Part shown: one piece after another, positions 61,750-64,000 of the stretch
Position numbering within the stretch: the stretch's first letter is position 1
Layout: each line of letters begins with the position of its first letter
NCBI GenBank assembly: GCA_002633005.1
Contig: NMRA01000184.1
Span: 546,328 to 610,327 of the forward strand
Length of the DNA stretch: 64,000 nucleotides
Source of the DNA: Phoronis australis
Taxonomy: Eukaryota > Phoronida > Phoronidae
Direction of reading: 5' to 3'
Translations under genes and position numbers: made by a program
The notes under the pieces: generated by a model
The model's input: the letters and a program-made list of their open reading frames with translations, nothing else
Told to the model about the DNA's origin: nothing
Database searches by the model: none

Positions 61750-61896
61750 AGCGTGCACATGGCGCACGCGCTAAAGAGAATATCATATGCGACCTGTGAC
61801 CCCGACCATTGCCAGTTCTCTTTCCTGGCCCGGGAACCCAAGGGAAACGTCAACGTGCAATACTGTCACGTGTTCATCACCGAGTCACCAGACGAG
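61750..61896 (+). CDS. SH2D5: PTB-domain adaptor (SH2D5-like), exon 4: residues 125-173
   Basis: A 147-bp exon, phase 0 at both ends, from TTTTTCCAG to GTGAGT, encoding 49 residues of the PTB core. Key segments are HMAHALKRISYATCDPDHCQ, then FSFLAREPKG, then QYCHVFITESPDE. The M-A-H-A-L-x-R-I-x-Y-x-T and C-Q-F-x-F-x-A-R pattern is the strongest link to vertebrate SH2D5, whose PTB has almost the same residues at these places (from memory). Shc-type PTB domains have S-I-S-F-A and a different strand here. The exon is GC-richer than the flanking introns. Confidence 0.88.
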
Positions 61897-62549
61897 GTGA
61901 GTTCTACGCTTTGGTGAAGGTTTGGATTGACATTCCTCTTGACATCGAATGGCCACAAACAAGGATCGGTTTCTTGAAAAGTGACTTGAGATAGAAATTT
62001 GGTGTTGCACTCCCACTTCCCATTTACCAAATAAATGTTAAATCTTGTAATTATTAGCGCAACACTGCCTGGTAATAATTTGTAATAATTTTCTCAGTAA
62101 GTAGCAGTTGTTGGTGTATTCTCAGACACTTTGTTCTTTTTCTAAAGAGAGTTTTAGTTGTTTTTCAGAAATAGTTATCTGGAGACCAAATTTCTGAGTT
62201 AAATCTGAAGTCACTTTTGTATGAAACAGGCCAGAAAGAGTTTGACATTATTCAGTTATTATATAACTATTTTTGTTTTAAAATATTTTTAGTTATATCC
62301 GTTAGTAAAAGGACTATTCTTAAATATTGTAATTGATGATTTCCCAGTGGTTATTCAGGCATCACTGTTAGGCTGGTGATGTATTCAGTTTTAAGTTACT
62401 GTTACCTGAGTAGGAAGATCAGGTTGTTACATTTTGTTAATCACCATATGATGTCATGTTTTTGTGCATTTTGAAGTGATCAATGTCCAGAGCTCAATGA
62501 TCTCGCTCAAATTTTGTGGTAGTATCAACTGCTTGTCCACTTGTTCCAG
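61897..62549 (+). other. Intron 4 of the PTB adaptor gene (653 bp)
   Basis: Phase-0 intron with GTGAGT donor and TTGTTCCAG acceptor. Nothing further is recognised. Confidence 0.85.
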
Positions 62550-62855
62550 GCGGAGGAACTGAATGCCATTCTAGGCAACGCGTTTAAAATGGCGTACGCA
62601 AACCGACGCGAAAAGCAGCCATCATTCAATGACCTCATCGAGCAGCAGATTGAGGCTCAAAAGCAGGAGTTTGCCCAGAGCGAGGCTGACCGCCAGATGG
62701 AGCTGACCCGCACGTTAAGACAGATCTCAACCAGTAAGATTGATGAACGTCGTGAGGAGCGCGCCCGCCGACGGAGCAGTCAAAACAGTCAGACTAGCGA
62801 GGATGAGGTAGCGACAAACGGAAACACGGAGAGAGCAGCAACGAAGAAAATATGG
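62550..62855 (+). CDS. SH2D5: PTB-domain adaptor (SH2D5-like), exon 5: residues 174-275
   Basis: A 306-bp exon encoding 102 residues. The first 20 (AEELNAILGNAFKMAYANRR) form the C-terminal amphipathic helix that closes a PTB domain, with the usual Phe near its middle. The rest is a polar, charged linker: a Gln/Glu-rich probable coiled coil (IEQQIEAQKQEF), an Arg-rich stretch (RREERARRRSSQNSQTSEDE) that looks like a basophilic-kinase target, and an end at KKIW. The donor is TGG/GTGGGT at 62855/62856, phase 0 like all others. Without splicing the frame would stop three codons later at 62865, so a short truncated form is the alternative. The SH2 domain expected of this family would lie beyond the window. 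Confidence 0.82.
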
Positions 62856-64000
62856 GTGGGTATTTAGAGAGCTCATATTTGATCGCAAGGGCCAGTGTGT
62901 GATTACGTGGTAAAAATTACCTAATTTTGGCCTGTGGACTACTGCATCAGTTTGGGTGAATACTATCCATGGACTTAAGACAAATTCACTCGTGAACACT
63001 CATGTTTCTGTTGCACTCGTCTCAGTGCCTACCCATTGGTTTTTGGACTTCTCATCAGCCGAATTTCTTGGGTGTTAAACGCCCAGGTGGATGTGATATA
63101 TTTTATGGCTGAAATTGCAATTTTAAATGGTTTCCTTGTTATTCCAAAAGGCGTAGTGAATTATTGAAGCAAAGGTTTTTGAGAATTCGGTTAGAACACT
63201 AATTTTCTCACATTTTGGTAGTCCAGTTTCTGTCTGTCGTACCTTTCAAGCCAGTTCAACAAAACGTGTCATGATTTATGGTTTTGTCTCTTGTAAAGAT
63301 TGCCCACGCATACTTGTGGGGCATTAGGGCAATAACAGTCTTTTTCTGATTTTTTATGCTCGCAGTCTCAAAATTCATGCTACATTTCCAATACAATTGG
63401 AGCGTAGCAACCTTAAGGGCATTGGACATAATGGCTAGACATGGCATTTCTTAGAACAAGGGAATGTCTTCAAAATATTTTGGAGATTGTATGGGCCATG
63501 GATCATCCATGTGATTCATAATCTTGTGGCACCCTCTATTGTCAGTCAAGAAAACTAGCATCACATTGCTGCTTGTGTTGCTTTATTTTCAGTCTTGGTC
63601 AGTGTTTTATAATAACAACGATGATAATAATTATAATTATAATAATAAACTTTATTTATTGAGGATAAAATATGATAGATTTTAAAAAAATCTGCTTTAG
63701 CCAAAGGCTAATTATATAGCATGGTCCTCTCAAAGCAATAAATTATATTACATAAATTAAGATAGATTAAATTAAGTTACATTAAATTAAATGAATGTTT
63801 TACAATTTAAATTTACAAATTGAAATAAAAATAAATTAAAACTTTTATATGGTATACACAATGAAATGACTGAAAACGAAGAGAGGGACAGCTATGATGA
63901 TCACATCCACACTCAGGTAACTAATGAGTTAGCGTCTGTTTTATTGTTTATTTCCAAAAAGAAAAATATTGCTGAAGTGTTCTAGTTTTGCTGAAGTTGA
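62856..64000 (+). other. Intron 5 of the PTB adaptor gene (partial)
   Basis: Begins with GTGGGT and runs off the window. No further exon is seen on the plus strand. An AT-rich interspersed element lies at about 63610-63860. Confidence 0.6.
63610..63860. repeat. AT-rich interspersed repeat
   Basis: A TAATAATTATAATTATAATA run leads into AATAAACTTTATTTATTGAG and then a low-GC segment rich in AAATTAAATTA. TAA-rich runs followed by AAACTTTATTT are common at the ends of dispersed repeats in invertebrate genomes, but I cannot name the family or set its limits. Confidence 0.4.

Noticed and set aside
62856-62867. Natural stop of the adaptor at TAG 62865-62867
   Set aside because: A GTGGGT donor in phase 0 directly follows the KKIW codons, and the family is expected to continue to an SH2 domain. 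Read-through into three intron codons is less likely but is kept as an alternative in the exon 5 entry.
1-64000. CRISPR arrays, rRNA genes, bacterial operons, viral genes or a defence-type gene cluster
   Set aside because: None of the expected patterns is present. Tandem repeats here lack regular unique spacers, and the gene structure is eukaryotic.

Overview
This looks like eukaryotic nuclear DNA from an animal. The exons are spliced with canonical GT/AG sites, introns run from about 0.65 to 30 kb, the non-coding DNA is AT-rich, and there are tRNA-derived elements, MITE-like inverted-repeat elements and minisatellites. Three single N characters mark assembly joins. At two of them the flanking sequence is repeated with small differences, as when two alleles of a heterozygous genome are placed in series. 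The proteins resemble their vertebrate relatives but are clearly divergent. An invertebrate, perhaps a marine deuterostome, is my inference; the species cannot be fixed from this window.

Layout. (1) 1-5.2 kb: the last intron, last coding exon and probable long 3' UTR of a class IA PI3-kinase catalytic subunit of the p110-alpha type (PIK3CA), plus strand. The downstream region carries a degenerate tandem array with a unit of about 145 bp and, near the candidate poly(A) signal, a 30-bp minisatellite. (2) 5.2-20.9 kb: a gene-poor interval with a hAT-like MITE, tRNA-like SINE fragments in both orientations, long inverted-repeat elements, a duplicated block of about 0.83 kb around an N, and a 102-bp tandem repeat. 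It also holds a few small open frames; the best, at 8890-9165, could be a small single-span membrane protein gene. (3) 20.9 kb to the end: the 5' part of a PTB-domain adaptor gene, plus strand, that most resembles SH2D5. Five coding exons give 275 residues without a stop, and every intron is phase 0. Its first intron is about 30.6 kb and holds nearly half of the window. The gene runs off the right edge, where an SH2 domain would be expected.

Functionally, p110-alpha makes PIP3 at the membrane downstream of receptor tyrosine kinases, and PTB/SH2 adaptors bind phosphotyrosine or phosphoinositide signals. The sequence shows no operon-like link between the two genes beyond adjacency. I found no CRISPR array, rRNA or viral gene, and nothing that amounts to a new multi-gene system. 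The most unusual structures are a perfect 81-bp-arm palindrome at 35184-35346, a 299-bp inverted-repeat transposon with a 5-bp target duplication at 33324-33622, and the repeat-rich PIK3CA 3' region.
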